A stretch of DNA of 5,494 nt from Promethearchaeota archaeon (GTDB taxonomy: Archaea > Asgardarchaeota > Lokiarchaeia > Sigynarchaeales > SOKP01): positions 1 through 5,494 of the forward strand of contig JAGXOB010000154.1 of assembly GCA_019894735.1 (NCBI GenBank), written 5' to 3'. Below are positions 5,144 to 5,494 of the stretch, one piece after another (within the stretch, counting starts at the first letter, position 1; each line of letters begins with the position of its first letter). Made by a program: the position numbers and the translations under genes. The notes below the pieces were generated by a model. The model worked only from the letters and a program-made list of their open reading frames with translations. It was not told where the DNA came from and ran no database searches.

Positions 5144-5464
5144 CAAGGAGAAATTAGAATTATTTTTGAAGAATATTTTTCAAAGGCTGCTATCAATAAA
5201 CTAATTATTCATTGTGAAGCTGGAAAAGATCGCACAGGAATTGTCATTGCTATATTATTAGATTTGCTTGGCGTGAGTAGAAATTTGATTATAGAAGATT
5301 ATTTACTTTCCTTTAAAGACGTTAAGAGAAATTATATAGAATCTACACTCAGAATTCTCGATGATGAATATGGCGGAGTGAAAAATTTCCTTCTAAATCA
5401 TTGCAATGTTCCAAAAAAAGCAATTGATAATATAATAGAAACTTTAGTGGAAAAGGTTTATTAG
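5144..5464 (+). pseudogene. 5'-truncated tyrosine-protein phosphatase (Y_phosphatase3-like), C-terminal half
   Basis: After an in-frame TGA at 5141-5143, 106 codons run open to TAG at 5462-5464. They encode the active-site loop HCEAGKDRTG (codons 23-32, from 5210), the HCx5RT signature of cysteine-dependent phosphatases, followed by DLLGVSRNLIIEDYLLSF, the helices that follow it in bacterial and archaeal Y_phosphatase3 proteins, which remove phosphate from phosphotyrosine or related substrates. Family members are about 230-260 residues; the N-terminal half (normally with an RDLGG-like motif) is missing and not found upstream in any frame. No ATG, GTG or TTG precedes the loop; the first possible start (TTG 5264) lies after it and would lose the nucleophile. 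AAGGAG at 5145-5150 is followed only by ATT codons. The remaining codons look well preserved, so truncation may be recent. A start at a non-standard ATT codon cannot be excluded. Confidence 0.8.
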
Positions 5465-5494
5465 AGGAATTTTCATTGAAATCAGACGCTGAAT
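5464..5494 (+). CDS. Possible start of a further gene at the right edge
   Basis: GAGG at 5464-5467 is followed after 8 bases by TTG at 5476, which opens MKSDAE before the window ends. TTG starts are used elsewhere in this window, and the binding site overlaps the phosphatase stop codon, as in closely packed genes. Six codons cannot identify a product, and the frame could close just beyond the edge. Confidence 0.3.

Noticed and set aside
5140..5145. TTGACA resembling a bacterial -35 box before the phosphatase remnant
   Set aside because: There is no matching -10 box at the right spacing upstream of a usable start, and the other signals in the window are archaeal in style.
1..5494. CRISPR array, tRNA or rRNA gene, transposon ends, toxin-antitoxin pair or defence operon
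   Set aside because: I found no regularly spaced repeats, no tRNA-like cloverleaf, no transposase or integrase and no terminal inverted repeats. The small frames do not form a recognisable toxin-antitoxin pair.

Overview
The window is AT-rich DNA that reads as archaeal, and most like an Asgard archaeon of the Lokiarchaeia type. The evidence is indirect. Ribosome binding sites of the GGTGA type precede several starts, TTG is used as a start codon, TATA-like boxes sit at archaeal spacing, genes end in T-rich runs, and the small treble-clef protein, DHA3-type transporter and HCx5R phosphatase have a lokiarchaeal look. No 16S rRNA or other marker gene is present, so the assignment is an inference.

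Left part (1-1548). A two-gene minus-strand operon runs leftward. The first gene (54-1340) encodes an unrecognised 428-residue protein with a helical N-terminal part and eight strand-like segments that suggest a TIM barrel. Seventeen bases after it a second gene starts with a good ribosome binding site and leaves the window after 12 codons. The roughly 96-base predicted leader of the operon holds a possible 17-codon upstream reading frame whose ribosome binding site lies in a hairpin loop. The 208-bp gap to the next gene is a divergent promoter region.

Middle part (1549-3447). A full-length UDP-glucose/GDP-mannose dehydrogenase family gene starts with TTG. Its catalytic residues are intact, but the usual acidic NAD-binding residue is missing. 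After T-rich termination signals comes an 82-residue zinc-finger-like protein (CxxC...CxxxC, TRASH/L24e-like).

Right part (3448-5494). A 36-codon reading frame follows, with its own TATA box, a strong ribosome binding site and a TTG start. Next come a 12-helix MFS exporter of the DHA3/MFS_3 type and a 5'-truncated tyrosine phosphatase that keeps its active-site loop but has lost its N-terminal half. A further TTG start with a ribosome binding site lies at the right edge.

The most unusual signal is a 32-base imperfect direct repeat at the 3' ends of the zinc-finger gene and the MFS gene. Both copies read Pro-Ser-Leu-stop in the frame of their gene, and the similarity continues past the stop. 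In the MFS gene this sits one codon beyond an earlier stop. With the truncated phosphatase next door, this suggests past recombination at gene ends. I see no tRNA, rRNA, CRISPR array, transposase or integrase, and no clear multi-gene defence or metabolic system. The genes right of the dehydrogenase look like separate single-gene units.
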